Positions 9,231 to 22,717 of a stretch of DNA of 64,000 nucleotides are shown piece by piece (the first letter of the stretch is position 1; each line of letters opens with the position of its first letter). The stretch comes from Pantoea sp. Lij88. GTDB lineage: Bacteria > Pseudomonadota > Gammaproteobacteria > Enterobacterales > Enterobacteriaceae. Below the pieces are notes generated by a model, which did not search any database, was not told the origin of the DNA, and saw nothing but the letters and a program-made list of their open reading frames with translations. The stretch spans positions 3,720,001-3,784,000 of the forward strand of contig NZ_CP118269.1 in NCBI RefSeq assembly GCF_030062155.1, read 5' to 3'. The translations under genes were made by a program, and so were the position numbers.

Positions 9231-9970
9231 AAAAAATCACTATTTTGCTGGCCGGGCTGAGCCTGTTCAGCGCCGCAGGGGCGCAGGCAGCTGCGCAGGT
9301 TACTGTCCATGCACCCCACAACGGCGGTCAGGCTGAGCTGAGTCAGGTCGCGGATCTCTCACAGCTGGTGACGCTGCCTCCGCTGCAGATCAACACGGAC
9401 TGGCGCAGTACCTTTATTGCCGAGCGCGGTGCCACCGCAGTGGCACAGCAGCAATATCAGCAGACGCTGGGTGCGTTACGTGCCTGGCGTGCTGACAGCA
9501 GCGGCGATCGGGCGGCAGCGATTGATGAGGTGATCCGCCAGCTGAGCGCCATCAACGTTGCAGGTCGCCAGTTCACGTCGCTCGACCCGGACTGGATCCG
9601 CCTGCATCCGGCTGACAATCGTCGGCTGGAAGGCAGCTATGACCTCTATTTGCAGGCGCCATCCGATTCTGTGCTGCTGCTCGGCGCACTGAGTGGCGCA
9701 GGCAAAATGAGCTGGCAGCCGGGTAAATCAGTACGCGACTATCTGGACGGTCACGCGTCACTCTCCGGGGCAGAACGCAATTTTGTTACGGTGATTGCCC
9801 CTTCAGGCGCCACACAGCAGGTGCCGGTTGCCTACTGGAATCGCCGCCATGCGGAAGTGGAGCCAGGCAGCGTTATCTGGCTCGGCTTTTCGTCATGGAG
9901 CCTGCCAGGCAGCTATGAAGATCTGAACGATCGCATCCTTTCCGTACTGACTCACCGGATACCAGACTGA
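9227..9970 (+). CDS. yjbG: YjbG, periplasmic GfcC-like exopolysaccharide protein
   Basis: Protein of 247 aa (E. coli YjbG 245 aa) with a signal peptide whose likely cleavage site follows AQA at residues 19-21. It belongs to the family of the capsule protein GfcC (DUF1017). The C-terminal part contains [21 protein letters not shown], which corresponds to the beta-grasp-like region of GfcC. It overlaps yjbF by 4 bp and yjbH by 1 bp, so the three are probably translated in a coupled way. It should act in the periplasm together with the outer-membrane proteins YjbF and YjbH. Confidence 0.92.
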   Translation: MKKITILLAGLSLFSAAGAQAAAQVTVHAPHNGGQAELSQVADLSQLVTLPPLQINTDWRSTFIAERGATAVAQQQYQQTLGALRAWRADSSGDRAAAIDEVIRQLSAINVAGRQFTSLDPDWIRLHPADNRRLEGSYDLYLQAPSDSVLLLGALSGAGKMSWQPGKSVRDYLDGHASLSGAERNFVTVIAPSGATQQVPVAYWNRRHAEVEPGSVIWLGFSSWSLPGSYEDLNDRILSVLTHRIPD

Positions 9971-12060
9971 TGAAAAAACGTTATCTCTTCAGCCTGTTGG
10001 CTGTTTCCGTGGCGGCCGCCTGTCAGGCGCAGGCTGACACGTTCCCCGCGCCGGTGGGTCCTTCACAATCCGATTTCGGTGGCGTGGGCCTGATGCAGGT
10101 GCCGACGGCGCGCATGTCCAGAGAGGGTGAATTCAGCCTCAACGCGCGCGACAACGATCAGTACCGCTATTACTCCGCGTCACTGCAGCTCTTCCCCTGG
10201 CTGGAGACCACCGTGCGTTATACCGACGTGCGGACCCGTCAGTACAGTGCGGTCTCAGAATTCAGCGGCACGCAGAGCTATAAAGATAAAGCCTTCGACC
10301 TGAAACTGCGTCTGTGGCAGGAAGGTTTCTGGCTGCCGGAAGTGTCGGTAGGAACCCGCGATCTCGGCGGTACCGGCCTGTTCGACAGCGAATATCTGGT
10401 CGGGACCAAAGCCTGGGGACCGTTCGACTTCACCCTGGGCATCGGCTGGGGCTATCTCGGCAACAGCGGCACGCTGAAGAACCCTTTCTGCTCCTATAGC
10501 GACAGCTATTGCCAGCGTCCGAAGGTGGGCGAAGCGGGTTCAATCAATGGTTCGCAGATGTTCCACGGTCCGACGGCGCTATTCGGCGGCGTGGAGTATC
10601 AGACGCCCTGGCAGCCGCTGCGCCTCAAGATGGAATATGAGGGCAACGACTACCAGAATGACTTTGCTGGCCGCCTTGATCAGCGCAGCAAACTCAACGT
10701 CGGCGCGATTTATCGTGTGACCGACTGGGCTGACATCAACGCCAGCTACGAACGCGGCAACACCTTTATGTTTGGTGTCACCATTCGTACTAACTTTAAC
10801 GATCTGCGTCAGGCGCACATCGACAGCGAGAAGCCGGCCTATAATCCGCAGCCGCAGCCTCAGTTGCTGGAGCCGACGGTGGTGGGCTCTCAGCTGACCG
10901 ATCTGAAATACAACGCCGGTCTCGACGGTCCGCATATTCAGACTCAGGGCCATACGCTGTATGTGTCAGGCGAGCAGACGAAGTATCGCGATACCCGTGA
11001 AGGCGTCGATCGCGCTAACCGCATCATCATGAACCACCTGCCTGACGGCATCGACACGATCAATGTGACCGAGTCGCGCTTTAACATGCCGCAGGTGACC
11101 ACCGAGACGAAAGTCGCCAGCCTGCGTAACGATCTGGAAGGCTATCCGCTGGGCCATGAGCAGCCGCTGCAACAGACCCGCAAAGAACCGGTCGATCCGG
11201 GTACCACTGAGCAGGGGATGTTTATCCGCAAAGATCGCCTGAACTACAGCCTGTCACCGGTGCTGAATCAGTCCGTGGGCGGCCCGGAAAGCTTCTATAT
11301 GTATCAGGTCGGCGTAATGGCCAGCGCTGATTACTGGCTGACGGATCACCTGCTGGTGGGCGGCAGTCTGTTTGGTAACCTCGCCAATAACTACGACAAG
11401 TTCAACTACAACGGCGCACCAGCGGACTCTTCGCTGCCACGCGTCCGTACCCATATCCGCGACTACGTTGAGAACAACGTCTACGTCAACGATCTGCAGG
11501 CGAACTATATGGGCCACCTCGGTAACGGCTTCTATGGTCAGGTCTACGGTGGTTATCTGGAGACGATGTATGGCGGCGTGGGCGGCGAGTTGCTCTATCG
11601 TCCGGTCGATGCGAACTGGGCGGTGGGCGTTGATGCCAACTATGTCCGTCAGCGTGACTGGGACAACATGATGCAGTTTAACCGCTATAAAGCGACCACC
11701 GGCAACCTGACGGGTTACTGGCGTCCGTGGTTCATGCAGGATGTGCTGGTGAAAACCAGCGTCGGTCAGTATCTGGCGAAAGATAAAGGCGTAACGGTCG
11801 ATGTGTCGAAGCGCTTCGACAGCGGCGTGATGGTCGGTGTTTATGCCACCAAAACCAACGTGTCGTCTGAAGAGTATGGCGAAGGCGACTTCACCAAAGG
11901 CTTCTATATCTCTATCCCGATGGATCTGTTCACCGTGACGCCAACGCGCGGTCGCGCGCAGGTGAACTGGGTGCCGCTGACGCGTGATGGCGGTCAGATG
12001 CTGGGTCGTAAGTACCAGCTGTACGACCTGACGTCGGATCGCGACGCGCGCTTCAACTAA
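9970..12060 (+). CDS. yjbH: YjbH, outer-membrane polysaccharide export protein
   Basis: Protein of 696 aa (E. coli YjbH 698 aa) in the YjbH/GfcD family. An N-terminal signal peptide ends at about residue 22 (AQA before DTFP). The mature chain has many alternating aromatic and polar stretches typical of outer-membrane beta-barrels, for example [20 protein letters not shown]. It ends with [28 protein letters not shown], a segment shared with the family. It is the last gene of yjbEFGH and is closed by a terminator. A role as the outer-membrane conduit is inferred from family models. Confidence 0.94.
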   Translation: MKKRYLFSLLAVSVAAACQAQADTFPAPVGPSQSDFGGVGLMQVPTARMSREGEFSLNARDNDQYRYYSASLQLFPWLETTVRYTDVRTRQYSAVSEFSGTQSYKDKAFDLKLRLWQEGFWLPEVSVGTRDLGGTGLFDSEYLVGTKAWGPFDFTLGIGWGYLGNSGTLKNPFCSYSDSYCQRPKVGEAGSINGSQMFHGPTALFGGVEYQTPWQPLRLKMEYEGNDYQNDFAGRLDQRSKLNVGAIYRVTDWADINASYERGNTFMFGVTIRTNFNDLRQAHIDSEKPAYNPQPQPQLLEPTVVGSQLTDLKYNAGLDGPHIQTQGHTLYVSGEQTKYRDTREGVDRANRIIMNHLPDGIDTINVTESRFNMPQVTTETKVASLRNDLEGYPLGHEQPLQQTRKEPVDPGTTEQGMFIRKDRLNYSLSPVLNQSVGGPESFYMYQVGVMASADYWLTDHLLVGGSLFGNLANNYDKFNYNGAPADSSLPRVRTHIRDYVENNVYVNDLQANYMGHLGNGFYGQVYGGYLETMYGGVGGELLYRPVDANWAVGVDANYVRQRDWDNMMQFNRYKATTGNLTGYWRPWFMQDVLVKTSVGQYLAKDKGVTVDVSKRFDSGVMVGVYATKTNVSSEEYGEGDFTKGFYISIPMDLFTVTPTRGRAQVNWVPLTRDGGQMLGRKYQLYDLTSDRDARFN

Positions 12061-12066
12061 GCAGAG

Positions 12067-12088
12067 GCGGCCTCCGGGCCGCTTTTTT
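12067..12088 (+). terminator. Intrinsic terminator of yjbEFGH
   Basis: GCGGCC (12067-12072) pairs with GGCCGC (12077-12082) across loop TCCG, followed by six T residues. It starts 7 bp after the yjbH stop and lies in the gap to convergent metH. Confidence 0.9.
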
Positions 12089-12090
12089 AT

Positions 12091-15000
12091 TTAATCCGCA
12101 TCGTAGCCGAGATTCGGTGCCAGCCAGCGCTCCACCTCAGTCACCGACATCCCTTTGCGTGCCGCATAATCTTCCACCTGATCACGCTGAATCTGCGCCA
12201 CGGCGAAATAACGGCTGTCAGGATGGCTGAAGTACCAGCCAGACACCGCCGCACCTGGCCACATCGCAAAGGACTCGGTGAGTTTCATGCCGGTCTGCTC
12301 TTCCACTGCCAGCAGACGCCAGATAGCGGCTTTTTCAGTATGCTCCGGGCAGGCCGGATAGCCTGGCGCCGGACGTATTCCCTGATAATTTTCCCGAATC
12401 AGCTCTTCATTGCTCAGATTTTCGTTGGGCGCAAAGCCCCAGATCACCTTACGCACCCGCTCGTGCAGGTATTCGGCAAAGGCTTCTGCCAGACGGTCAG
12501 CCAGCGCTTTCACCATGATCTTGTTGTAGTCATCGTGCTGACGATCGTACGCCTCCGCCAGCGCATCCTCCTCCAGTCCGCCTGTCACCGCGAACGCGCC
12601 GAGATAATCCGCTTTTCCGGAGGTTTTTGGTGCGACAAAATCCGCCAGACAGTAGTTAGCGAAGTCGGTCTTTTCTGTCTGCTGACGTAAGTGATGACTC
12701 ACACACAAAACCTCATCGCGCCGCTCATCACTGTAGATATGGATATCATCACCGACCCGGTTAGCCGGGAAAATACCGACCACCCCACGCGGCTTCAGCA
12801 GCGACGCCTCACTTAATCTGTCGAGCATCACATTGGCATCGGCAAACAGACGCTGTGCCTCTTCACCGACCACTTCATCTTCCAGAATGCGGGGATATTT
12901 ACCCGCCAGCGACCAGGTCATAAAGAACGGCGTCCAGTCGATGTAGTGGCGCAGCGTCGCAATGCTGGCCTCCACCTGACTGACACCAGGGCGATGCGGC
13001 ACAGGCGGCGTGTAGCTCTCCCAGTCAATTGAGGTGGCGTTATCGCGCGCCACCTGGAGCGGGACCGGCGGCGTGCGCGGCTTTTTACGCGCATGCTGGA
13101 TGCGCACGGTTTCGTACTCTTTGCGCGTCCGGGCGACGAAATCCTCTTTTAACGTGGCGGAGAGCAGCGACGACACCACACCGACGGTGCGTGAGGCGTT
13201 CTGCACGTAGATCGTCGGGCCGCTGTAGTGCTGCTCAATTTTGACGGCGGTATGCGCTTTCGAGGTGGTCGCGCCGCCAATCAGCAGCGGTAAGGTAAAG
13301 CCCTGCCGCTCCATCTCTTTCGCCATATTGACCATCTCATCCAGCGACGGCGTAATCAGGCCTGACAGGCCGATGATGTCCGCCTTCACTTCGCGCGCCG
13401 TTTTGAGGATTTTCTCGCCCGGCACCATCACGCCGAGATCGATAATTTCGTAGTTATTACACTGCAGCACCACGCCGACGATATTCTTGCCGATGTCATG
13501 CACGTCGCCTTTGACCGTGGCCAGCACGATTTTACCGTTGCTGCGCCCCGCCTCTTTGCTCGCTTCGATAAAGGGCTCCAGATATGCCACCGCCTGCTTC
13601 ATCACGCGCGCCGATTTCACCACCTGCGGCAGGAACATTTTGCCCTCGCCGAACAGGTCGCCTACCACGTTCATGCCGGACATCAGCGGGCCTTCAATCA
13701 CCTCTATCGGACGTGGCACCTGCTGGCGCGCCTCTTCGGTATCCTGCTCGATAAACTCTGTGATGCCTTTGACCAGCGAATACTCCAGCCGCTTCACCAC
13801 GTCCCAGCTGCGCCATTCGGCGAGCTGCTTTTCCTGCGCGCCATCGCTTTTGCCGCCACGGTATTTCTCCGCCAGCGCCAGCAGCCGCTCGGTGCCATCA
13901 TCCCGGCGGTTAAGAATCACATCCTCTACCGCGTCGCGCAGTTCTGCCGGCAGATCGTCATAGATGGCCAGCTGGCCTGCGTTGACGATGCCCATATCCA
14001 TGCCGTTTCGGATGGCGTAGTAGAGGAACACCGCGTGTATCGCTTCCCGCACCGGGTCGTTGCCACGGAAGGAAAACGAGACGTTGGAGACGCCGCCGGA
14101 GATCATCGCATGGGGCAGTTCACGTTTGATGTCTTCACAGGCACCGATGAAATCCATGGCGTAGTTGTTGTGCTCGTCAATGCCGGTGGCGACCGCAAAG
14201 ATGTTGGGGTCGAAGATGATATCTTCCGGCGGGAAACCGACCTGTTCGGTCAGAATCTGGTAAGCGCGGCGGCAGATCTCAATTTTACGGGCGCGCGTAT
14301 CCGCCTGACCTGCTTCATCAAACGCCATGACCACCATTGCCGCGCCGTAACGCCGGACCTGGCGCGCATGGTGGATAAAGGCCGCTTCACCCTCTTTCAT
14401 CGAAATTGAGTTCACGATCCCTTTGCCCTGAATGCACTGTAACCCTTTCTCAATCACCTCCCATTTCGAGGAGTCGATCATGATCGGTACGCGGGCGATA
14501 TCGGGTTCGCCCGCAATCAGATTCAGAAAGCGCACCATCGCCGCTTCGGCGTCGAGCATCCCTTCATCCATGTTGATGTCGATGATCTGCGCGCCGCTCT
14601 GCACCTGCTGCAGCGCCACTTCCAGCGCTTCGTTGTACTTCTCTTCTTTAATCAGCCGCTTAAATTTTGCTGAGCCGGTCACGTTGGTGCGCTCACCGAC
14701 GTTAACAAACAGTGACTCTGCGGTGATGTTCAGCGGCTCCAGGCCGGAGAGGCGACAGGCCACCGGAATTACCGGCAAGGGACGCGGTGCGATGCCTTCA
14801 ACCGCCGCGACCATGGCCGCAATATGTTGCGGCGTGGTGCCACAGCAGCCGCCAATAATGTTCAGGAAGCCCGAGGTAGCCCATTCACCAATCTGCTCCG
14901 CCATCAGCTCTGCATCGAGATCGTATTCACCAAAGGCATTGGGCAGACCGGCATTAGGATGGGCAGTCACGTAGCCTTCGGCGATGCGCGACAGCTCCGC

Positions 15001-15774
15001 CACATACTGACGCAGCTCATCCGGTCCCAGCGCGCAGTTCAGGCCAAAAGAGAGCGGTTCGGCGTGACGCAGGGAGTTGTAAAAGGCTTCGGTGGTCTGG
15101 CCGGAGAGCGTCCGGCCGGAGGCGTCGGTGATGGTGCCGGAGATCATCAGCGGCAGTTTCACACCCAGCGCTTCCATCTCGGTCTGCACCGCGTAGATGG
15201 CCGCTTTGGCATTCAGCGTATCGAACACCGTTTCGATCATGATGAGGTCGGACCCGCCCTCCATCAGCGCGCGGGTCGATTCACGGTAGGCTTCCACCAG
15301 CTGATTAAAGGTGACGTTTCGGTAGGCGGGATCGTTGACGTCGGGTGAGATCGAGCAGGTGCGGTTGGTCGGGCCGAGCACACCCGCGACGTAACGCGGA
15401 CGATCCGGCGTTTTCGCCGTCCACGCATCGGCGCAGGCACGCGCCAGTCGGGCCGCTTCGAAATTGATCTCCGCCGATAAACGTTCCATCTGGTAATCCG
15501 CCATCGCAATCGACGTGGCGTTGAAGGTGTTGGTTTCCAGGATATCCGCACCGGCGGCCAGATAGGCATCGTGGATCTCGCGGATCACCTCAGGTTTACT
15601 CAGCACCAGAAGATCGTTGTTGCCTTTGAGATCGCAGGGCCAGTCAGCAAAACGGCTGCCGCGATAATCCTCTTCCTCCAGCCGGTAGCTCTGGATCATG
15701 GTGCCCATGCCACCATCCAACACCATAATGCGTCGTGCGAGCTGCTGATGTAGCGCGTCGATTTTATTGCTCAC
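12091..15774 (-). CDS. metH: Cobalamin-dependent methionine synthase
   Basis: Transfers the methyl group of 5-methyltetrahydrofolate to homocysteine by way of methylcobalamin. From the GTG at 15774 the protein is 1227 aa, exactly the E. coli length, and starts [15 protein letters not shown]. The longer frame to 15822 lacks family support. Modules in order: homocysteine domain with the zinc-ligand motifs LNCALGP and GGCCGTTP, pterin domain ([18 protein letters not shown]), B12 cap and B12 domain with [10 protein letters not shown] supplying the cobalt-ligand His, and the C-terminal reactivation domain with [12 protein letters not shown]. It is divergent from iclR and convergent with yjbH. In E. 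coli yjbB, not yjbH, lies on this side of metH. Confidence 0.97.
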   Translation of the reverse strand: MSNKIDALHQQLARRIMVLDGGMGTMIQSYRLEEEDYRGSRFADWPCDLKGNNDLLVLSKPEVIREIHDAYLAAGADILETNTFNATSIAMADYQMERLSAEINFEAARLARACADAWTAKTPDRPRYVAGVLGPTNRTCSISPDVNDPAYRNVTFNQLVEAYRESTRALMEGGSDLIMIETVFDTLNAKAAIYAVQTEMEALGVKLPLMISGTITDASGRTLSGQTTEAFYNSLRHAEPLSFGLNCALGPDELRQYVAELSRIAEGYVTAHPNAGLPNAFGEYDLDAELMAEQIGEWATSGFLNIIGGCCGTTPQHIAAMVAAVEGIAPRPLPVIPVACRLSGLEPLNITAESLFVNVGERTNVTGSAKFKRLIKEEKYNEALEVALQQVQSGAQIIDINMDEGMLDAEAAMVRFLNLIAGEPDIARVPIMIDSSKWEVIEKGLQCIQGKGIVNSISMKEGEAAFIHHARQVRRYGAAMVVMAFDEAGQADTRARKIEICRRAYQILTEQVGFPPEDIIFDPNIFAVATGIDEHNNYAMDFIGACEDIKRELPHAMISGGVSNVSFSFRGNDPVREAIHAVFLYYAIRNGMDMGIVNAGQLAIYDDLPAELRDAVEDVILNRRDDGTERLLALAEKYRGGKSDGAQEKQLAEWRSWDVVKRLEYSLVKGITEFIEQDTEEARQQVPRPIEVIEGPLMSGMNVVGDLFGEGKMFLPQVVKSARVMKQAVAYLEPFIEASKEAGRSNGKIVLATVKGDVHDIGKNIVGVVLQCNNYEIIDLGVMVPGEKILKTAREVKADIIGLSGLITPSLDEMVNMAKEMERQGFTLPLLIGGATTSKAHTAVKIEQHYSGPTIYVQNASRTVGVVSSLLSATLKEDFVARTRKEYETVRIQHARKKPRTPPVPLQVARDNATSIDWESYTPPVPHRPGVSQVEASIATLRHYIDWTPFFMTWSLAGKYPRILEDEVVGEEAQRLFADANVMLDRLSEASLLKPRGVVGIFPANRVGDDIHIYSDERRDEVLCVSHHLRQQTEKTDFANYCLADFVAPKTSGKADYLGAFAVTGGLEEDALAEAYDRQHDDYNKIMVKALADRLAEAFAEYLHERVRKVIWGFAPNENLSNEELIRENYQGIRPAPGYPACPEHTEKAAIWRLLAVEEQTGMKLTESFAMWPGAAVSGWYFSHPDSRYFAVAQIQRDQVEDYAARKGMSVTEVERWLAPNLGYDAD

Positions 15775-15910
15775 TGTTGCCCCATTCACGTCAGTCTGCT
15801 GGCGGAAAAGCCTGTTTTTCATTCTGGCACAAGCTTGTCAGGCGACAAAGTGACCTCGTCGGAGAGATTTTCAGGTCACTGCCTCACAGGTCTGACCAGA
15901 AAACCAGCGT

Positions 15911-15946
15911 TTGCAAACTGCGCGATTAAAACGAAAATGATTTCCA
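15911..15946 (+). promoter_or_regulatory. iclR promoter with candidate IclR autoregulatory site
   Basis: TTGCAA (15911-15916), a 17-bp spacer and AAAATG (15934-15939). Overlapping the -10 is a site that reads TGGAAATCATTTTCG on the minus strand (15946-15932). This resembles the TGGAAAT-N2-TTTT core of the aceB operator in this window. IclR autorepression is known in E. coli. Confidence 0.6.
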
Positions 15947-15968
15947 CAATGTAAAAGGAGAAAAAACG

Positions 15969-16796
15969 ATGGCAACGCCCGTTCCCGTTAAGCGCGGCAA
16001 GAAACCCCGCGGTACCCCTGTTGCCGCGCCTGCGGGTGGTCAGGTCCAGTCACTGACGCGCGGCCTGACGCTGCTGGAGCTGATTGCTGATTCACATGGC
16101 AGCGTGGCGCTGACCGAGCTGGCGCAGCAGGCGGGATTGCCTAACTCCACCACGCATCGTCTGCTCAGCACCATGCAGCAGCAGGGTTTTGTCCGCCAGG
16201 TCGGCGATCTCGGGCTGTGGACAATCGGCGCACACGCCTTTGTAGTGGGCAGCAGTTTCCTGCAAAGCCGTAATCTGCTGGCGCTGGTTCACCCGGTGTT
16301 GCGCAGCCTGATGGAGCAGTCCGGTGAGACGGTGAATCTGGCGGTGCTGGATCTCAGTGATTACCAGGCGGTGATCATTGATCAGGTGCAATGTACCCAG
16401 CTGATGCGGATGTCCGCGCCGATTGGCGGCAAGCTGCCGATGCATGCGTCAGGCGCAGGCAAAGCGTTTCTGGCGCATCTGGGTGATGAACAGGTCACCG
16501 CCCTGCTGCATCAGAAAGGATTGCACTACTACACGCCGAAAACCCTGATGTCGCCGCAAAGCCTGAAAGAGAATCTGGCGCAGGTGCGCAAAGCGGGCTT
16601 TTCGCTGGATGATGAAGAGCATGCCCTCGGACTGCGCTGTGTCGCCGCACCCATCTATGATGAACATGGCGAAGCGTTTGCCGCGCTCTCCATCTCCGGC
16701 CCCATCGCCCGCATGACGGACGATCGCATTACAGAGTTAGGTGCGCTGGTCATCCGGGAAGCGCGTCAGGTTACGCTGGCGTACAGCGGTCGTTAA
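15969..16796 (+). CDS. iclR: Acetate operon repressor IclR
   Basis: Transcriptional repressor of the glyoxylate shunt, 275 aa (E. coli 274). The basic N-terminus (KRGKKPRG) is followed by a winged helix-turn-helix at about residues 27-85 ([24 protein letters not shown]). The IclR effector domain follows, with [25 protein letters not shown] and the segment [20 protein letters not shown]. The start has AAAAGGAG 6-10 bases upstream. Its 3' end overlaps the end of convergent aceK by 26 bp. In E. coli glyoxylate and pyruvate modulate it. Its likely operators are found upstream of aceB and of iclR itself. Confidence 0.97.
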   Translation: MATPVPVKRGKKPRGTPVAAPAGGQVQSLTRGLTLLELIADSHGSVALTELAQQAGLPNSTTHRLLSTMQQQGFVRQVGDLGLWTIGAHAFVVGSSFLQSRNLLALVHPVLRSLMEQSGETVNLAVLDLSDYQAVIIDQVQCTQLMRMSAPIGGKLPMHASGAGKAFLAHLGDEQVTALLHQKGLHYYTPKTLMSPQSLKENLAQVRKAGFSLDDEEHALGLRCVAAPIYDEHGEAFAALSISGPIARMTDDRITELGALVIREARQVTLAYSGR

Positions 16797-18519
16797 CGGT
16801 ATCTGCCGCGTAGCAGACGCTGAAACGCTGCGTCTGCCGCCAGGCGATTACCTCTTCCACATGCCCCTGGGCGATGCGCTGCTGCTGCGCGCGCCACCAG
16901 CGGGCGTCGAATATCTCCGGATGCAGTTGCAGCAGCAAGGCGCCGGTCGCGGCTTCACTGCATAACGCATAGCGGAAGGTTTCCGGGAAGACATCGTCCG
17001 GCCCGACGCTGTACCACGGTTCGGCGCTGAGTTCATCTTCCTCATAGCGCGCCGCGGGCACCTCCCGGAAGTTCAGCTCCTGCATCGGGCGAATCTCATC
17101 GTAATCGTAAAAAATCACCCGGCCATGGCGGGTTATCCCGAAGTTTTTAAACAGCATATCGCCCGGAAAGATATTGGCGGCCGCCAGCTGCCGGATGGCG
17201 TTACCATACTCCTCAATCGCATGACGTCGCTCTGCCGCACTGGCCTGCGCCAGGTAGATATTAAGCGGCTGCATCCGGCGCTCCAGCCACAGATGACGAA
17301 TGATCAGGCGATCGCCATCGATACAGAGCTTCTCTGCCACGCAGGCGTGAAGTTCCGTCAGCAGGGCCGGTGAGATGCGCGACAGCGGCAGCGCAAACTG
17401 CTCGAACTCCTGCGTATCCGCCATCCGTCCCACGCGATCGTGTTCTTTGACCTGCTGATAACAGGCGCGGACCTGCGCTTCCGTTACCTCTTTTTGCGGC
17501 GCGAAGCGATCTTTGATGACCTTGAACACCCAGTCAAAGCCCGGCAGCGTAAACACCAGCATCACCATGCCGCGCACGCCGGGCGCGATCTCAAAAGCGG
17601 TATCACTCTCTGCTAGCGCATGAAGATATTCGCGATAGCTTTCGGTTTTACCGTGCTTCTGGCAGCCAATCGCCATGTAGCGTTCCGCCAGGGTTTTGCC
17701 GGGCAGAATCGGTTGCAGCCAGGCAACCAGCGCCGCAGGCACCGGGGCATAAACCATGAAATAGGCGCGGGCAAAACCAAACACAATGCTGGCGTCATTC
17801 ACATCGGTCAGGCAGGTGTCGATCCACAGTTCGCCGGCTTCCGTGCGCTGAATCGGCAGCAGACAGGGAAAAATGCCCTCCGGCAGATGCAGGCGCGCCA
17901 CCAGCCAGGCGGTTTTGTTGCGATAGAAGAGTTCACTATTGACCTCAAGCCAGCCCTGGTCCAGCCCGGGGAAATGCGATGCCAGGTGGCGGACAATCCA
18001 GCCGACATCGCGCGCGCGGTGCTGCCACGGCAGCGTCAGAGGCAAATCCCCCAGCACCTGATCCACCAATGCCCGCCAGCCCCGCTCCGGCTGATAACGA
18101 CGTGATAAGGGCCGCAAAGGTGTGACCGGTGCGGTCAGGGACTGAGAGCTGAAGATGAACAGCCGGTCCGGCTGCAGGTCGGCATGTCCATGTAACCGGC
18201 AGTAGACGGAGTTAAAGAAGCTTTCGGCAATCTCATGCCGTGGATAGCCGGGCAGCAGGCTTTGGTAGTGATCCTTGACCCGCAACCAGAAAATCTCATC
18301 CCAGCTGGCCGCGCCGTTCAGCACCCGCAGCTGATCGGCGACCAGGCTGACGTGATGATCATAGAGATGGATACGGGCCTTCATGGCGTGCTGCACCGCC
18401 TGCCATTCGGCCTGCTCAAACCGCTGTTGCGCCCCGGCAGTAATATCCAGAAAGCGGCCATACTGAGCATCAAAGCCCTGCAGAATAGTGTGGGCGATCA
18501 GGGATTCACGTGGCGGCAT
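16771..18519 (-). CDS. aceK: Isocitrate dehydrogenase kinase/phosphatase
   Basis: Bifunctional enzyme that phosphorylates isocitrate dehydrogenase and removes the phosphate, steering isocitrate into the glyoxylate shunt. It has 582 aa (E. coli 578). The ATP-binding region [28 protein letters not shown] and the catalytic stretch [21 protein letters not shown]...[12 protein letters not shown] are intact. The end is unusual: after QRFSV the last residues ([14 protein letters not shown]) are read from DNA that also encodes the iclR C-terminus on the other strand. It is the third gene of aceBAK, behind a strong intergenic hairpin that probably lowers its expression. Confidence 0.96.
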   Translation of the reverse strand: MPPRESLIAHTILQGFDAQYGRFLDITAGAQQRFEQAEWQAVQHAMKARIHLYDHHVSLVADQLRVLNGAASWDEIFWLRVKDHYQSLLPGYPRHEIAESFFNSVYCRLHGHADLQPDRLFIFSSQSLTAPVTPLRPLSRRYQPERGWRALVDQVLGDLPLTLPWQHRARDVGWIVRHLASHFPGLDQGWLEVNSELFYRNKTAWLVARLHLPEGIFPCLLPIQRTEAGELWIDTCLTDVNDASIVFGFARAYFMVYAPVPAALVAWLQPILPGKTLAERYMAIGCQKHGKTESYREYLHALAESDTAFEIAPGVRGMVMLVFTLPGFDWVFKVIKDRFAPQKEVTEAQVRACYQQVKEHDRVGRMADTQEFEQFALPLSRISPALLTELHACVAEKLCIDGDRLIIRHLWLERRMQPLNIYLAQASAAERRHAIEEYGNAIRQLAAANIFPGDMLFKNFGITRHGRVIFYDYDEIRPMQELNFREVPAARYEEDELSAEPWYSVGPDDVFPETFRYALCSEAATGALLLQLHPEIFDARWWRAQQQRIAQGHVEEVIAWRQTQRFSVCYAADTVNDRCTPA

Positions 18520-18537
18520 AGTCAGCTCCGGTCAATG

Positions 18538-18560
18538 CCCGCCCGCGTGGTGCGGGCGGG
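18538..18560 (-). repeat. Stem-loop between aceA and aceK
   Basis: CCCGCCCGC (18538-18546) and GCGGGCGGG (18552-18560) form a perfect 9-bp stem with a 5-base loop and no T-tract. E. coli has REP-type structures at the same place, thought to keep AceK far below AceA. Confidence 0.8.
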
Positions 18561-18581
18561 GAATCCGTCAGAGGAGAAGCG

Positions 18582-19883
<1,302 letters not shown>

Positions 19884-19900
19884 GGCAATAGCTCCTCTGT

Positions 19901-21499
19901 TCAGGGGATCAGGCGGTAGCCTGGCAGGGTAAGAAAGGAAACCAGCTCGCGTTCGGTGGTGATCTGCGCCATCAGCTGTGCCGCGTCGTCATAGCGACCG
20001 GCGCTGAATTGGGCTTCGCCCAGCGCGTTTTGCAGCAGATGCAGCTCTTCGTTCAGCCAGCGCAGAAACAGTTCGGCCGTGACCTGCTGGCCGCTGTTCA
20101 GCACCTGATGATGACGAATCCATTGCCAGATTGAGGTGCGTGCAATCTCTGCGGTGGCGGCATCCTCCATCAGCCCGTCAATCGGCACACAGCCGTTACC
20201 GCTGATCCAGGCCTCAAGGTATTGCAGCGCGACGCGGATGTTGGCGCGCATTCCCGCTTCGGTCCGCTCACCCTGACAGGGTGCGAGTAACTGCTCCGCC
20301 GTGATTGGGGCATCCTCTTCCCGCATGACATGCAGCTGATTGGGTCGGTTACCCAGCGCGGCATTGAAGACCGCCATTGCGGTGTCCGCCAGGCCCGGAT
20401 GCGCAATCCAGGTGCCGTCATGCCCGTTGCCCGCCTCCCGCTGCTTATCTTCCGTCACGCGCTGCAGTACCCAGGCATTGCGCGTCGGATCTTTAGCCGG
20501 GATCAGGGCTGACATTCCGCCCATCGCGAATGCTCCCCGGCGATGACAGGTTTTAATCAGCAGGCGCGAGTAAGCCTCCAGGAACGGCTGAGACATGGTG
20601 ACAGACTGGCGATCCGGCAGAACGCGATCCGGATGCTGTTTCAGGGTTTTGATGTAGCTGAAGATGTAATCCCAGCGGCCGCAGTTGAGACCGACAATGT
20701 GATCGCGCAGATTCCACAGGATCTCATCCATCTGAAACACGGCGGGTAACGTTTCAATCAGGACGGTGGCCTTGATCGTACCGCGTGGCAGATCGAATTG
20801 ATCCTCGCTGAAACTGAAGATCTCACGCCACCAGGCGATCTCCTGCCAGCTCTCTGTTTTCGGCAGATAGAAGTAAGGCCCGCTGCCTTTGGCCAGTAAG
20901 GGCCGGACGTTGTGGAAGAAATAGAGCGCGAAATCAAACAGTCCGCCCGGAATCGCCTCACCCTGGCAGCTGACATGTTTTTCTGACAGATGCAGGCCGC
21001 GAACCCGGCACATCAGCACCGCGGGGTTCGCGCCGAGCTGATAAATTTTCCCCTTGTCGCTGGTGTAACTGAGGGTGCCCTGCACCGCCTCACGCAGTGT
21101 CAACTGCCCTTCCATCAGCTTTGACCACTCCGGTGACAGCGAATCCTCAAAGTCGGCCATAAAGACTTTTACGTTTGCGTTCAGGGCATTAATAACCATT
21201 TTTCGATCGGGCGGGCCGGTGATCTCGACCCGACGATCTTCTAAGTCTGCCGGAATGGATTGAATACGCCATTCGCTGGCTCTTATGGAAGCCGTTTCCA
21301 TATCGAAGTCTGGCAGATAGCCCTGGTCATATTGCTGCTGACGCTGCTGGCGAGCGGATAACAGCACTTCACGTTGCGGTGCAAAGCGCGCAACCAGAGC
21401 TTCTAAAAAAGAAACCGCCTCGGGCGTTAACAGCTGCTGTTCGGCATGGCTAAAGGGCTGGCTGAAATTCAGAGTAGGGCTGATCACTGAGTCTGTCAT
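19901..21499 (-). CDS. aceB: Malate synthase A
   Basis: Condenses glyoxylate with acetyl-CoA to malate, the second shunt enzyme. The protein is 532 aa (E. coli 533). Family motifs seen are [60 protein letters not shown] and [12 protein letters not shown]. The short A-isoform length argues against the 720-aa glcB type. It is the first gene of aceBAK and has an IclR-type operator about 100 bp upstream of the start. Confidence 0.98.
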   Translation of the reverse strand: MTDSVISPTLNFSQPFSHAEQQLLTPEAVSFLEALVARFAPQREVLLSARQQRQQQYDQGYLPDFDMETASIRASEWRIQSIPADLEDRRVEITGPPDRKMVINALNANVKVFMADFEDSLSPEWSKLMEGQLTLREAVQGTLSYTSDKGKIYQLGANPAVLMCRVRGLHLSEKHVSCQGEAIPGGLFDFALYFFHNVRPLLAKGSGPYFYLPKTESWQEIAWWREIFSFSEDQFDLPRGTIKATVLIETLPAVFQMDEILWNLRDHIVGLNCGRWDYIFSYIKTLKQHPDRVLPDRQSVTMSQPFLEAYSRLLIKTCHRRGAFAMGGMSALIPAKDPTRNAWVLQRVTEDKQREAGNGHDGTWIAHPGLADTAMAVFNAALGNRPNQLHVMREEDAPITAEQLLAPCQGERTEAGMRANIRVALQYLEAWISGNGCVPIDGLMEDAATAEIARTSIWQWIRHHQVLNSGQQVTAELFLRWLNEELHLLQNALGEAQFSAGRYDDAAQLMAQITTERELVSFLTLPGYRLIP

Positions 21500-21575
21500 G
21501 CTGGCGTTCTCCTGTATTCAAAGGATCGAATGCAGCGGATCCACACGGTGTTTGTTTTGTGAGCTACAGGATCAG

Positions 21576-21620
21576 AGCATAAGCATTTATTTTTCTAAAT
21601 CAAAAACTATTTCCATTTTT
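21576..21620 (-). promoter_or_regulatory. aceBAK promoter with IclR operator
   Basis: On the minus strand the block AAAAATGGAAATAGTTTTTG runs into ATTTAG (21620-21595). It closely matches the E. coli aceB operator AAAATGGAAATTGTTTTTG. A possible -35 TTGATT (21603-21598) lies in its 3' edge, with -10 TATGCT (21581-21576) at 16 bp, so a bound repressor would cover the promoter. The surrounding 260-bp gap is AT-rich and otherwise holds only the metA terminator. Confidence 0.8.
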
Positions 21621-21707
21621 ATAATTTAGTGAAACTATCCCGTTGTTTTATTTATATTTAAAGTTTTATTTATTAAAGGAACGGATTTCATTCCTGTTTT
21701 TCAGGCG

Positions 21708-21741
21708 AAAAAAAACCGTGTTGCCATCGGCTAACACGGTT
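21708..21741 (-). terminator. Intrinsic terminator of metA
   Basis: Minus strand: AACCGTGTT and AACACGGTT form a perfect 9-bp stem with a 10-base loop, followed by eight T residues. It begins 20 bp after the metA stop. Confidence 0.93.
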
Positions 21742-21761
21742 CAGTTGATCGTCGGGTGGGA

Positions 21762-22691
21762 CTATTCCAGCGTCGGATTCATACGGCGCAGATCGAACGG
21801 CGTGATCTGGTAAACGTAGTAGTTGAGCCAGTTCGAGAACAGCAGATTGCCGTGACTACGCCAGGTCGCGCGAGGTGGCAGGACCGGATTGTCCTGTGGG
21901 AAATAGTTATACGGGACTTCAGGATTCACCCCGGCTTCATAGTCACGATGATACTCACCAGACAACGTCAGCGCGTCATACTCCGGGTGGCCGGTAACGA
22001 ACACCAGCCGTTTGTCTTTACTCGCCATCAGATAGGCGCCGGTTTGTTCCGATTCAGCAAACAGCTCAAGATCGGTGTAATCCGTGATCAACTGAGTAGG
22101 AAAATCAGCATAGCGTGAGTGTGGCGCAAGGAAATTATCATCAAAACCCCGGGTCAGTAGCGCATGAGGATGCAATATCTGATGCTCATAGACGCCAGAC
22201 AGTTTGTTATGTCGGGTTTGTTTGGGAATGCCATACAGAATATTAAGCGCAGCCTGCACGGCCCAGCAGACAAACAGGGTTGAGGTGACGTGCTCATTTG
22301 CCCAGTGCAGCACGCGCTGAATCTGGGGCCAGTAGGCAACATCATTAAAATCGACCAGCCCAAGTGGCGCACCTGTCACGATTAAGCCATCGTAGTTGTC
22401 ATGCTGGATATCTTCAAAATTGCAGTAGAAGTTGTTGAGATGCTCAGTGGGTGTATTGCGTGACTCACGACTGTCGATGCGCAGCAGCTGAATATCGATC
22501 TGTAATGGTGAGTTGGAAAGCAGACGCAGAAACTGATTCTCCGTTTCGATCTTTTTCGGCATCAGATTCAGTATGAGCACTTTAAGCGGTCGGATCTCCT
22601 GAACACTGGCGCGCGACGATGTCATGACAAAGACATTTTCGTCTCGCAAAAAATTCACTGCCGGTAATTCGTCGGGGACCCTGATTGGCAT
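21762..22691 (-). CDS. metA: Homoserine O-succinyltransferase
   Basis: Activates homoserine with succinyl-CoA, the first committed step of methionine synthesis. From the ATG at 22691 ([15 protein letters not shown]) the protein is 309 aa, equal to E. coli MetA. The upstream in-frame start at 22715 adds residues not seen in the family. GAGGTGAGCAGG supplies the Shine-Dalgarno site. The catalytic Cys lies in [11 protein letters not shown], and the His/Glu pair in FVTGHPEYD. MetJ boxes lie just upstream. The gene is transcribed away from the aceB promoter and ends in its own terminator. Confidence 0.98.
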   Translation of the reverse strand: MPIRVPDELPAVNFLRDENVFVMTSSRASVQEIRPLKVLILNLMPKKIETENQFLRLLSNSPLQIDIQLLRIDSRESRNTPTEHLNNFYCNFEDIQHDNYDGLIVTGAPLGLVDFNDVAYWPQIQRVLHWANEHVTSTLFVCWAVQAALNILYGIPKQTRHNKLSGVYEHQILHPHALLTRGFDDNFLAPHSRYADFPTQLITDYTDLELFAESEQTGAYLMASKDKRLVFVTGHPEYDALTLSGEYHRDYEAGVNPEVPYNYFPQDNPVLPPRATWRSHGNLLFSNWLNYYVYQITPFDLRRMNPTLE

Positions 22692-22717
22692 AACCTGCTC
22701 ACCTCTCGCAACCATAT

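Noticed and set aside
13498..14409. A 303-codon open frame antisense to metH
   Set aside because: Shadow of metH codon use; no family similarity, and the metH frame across it is intact.
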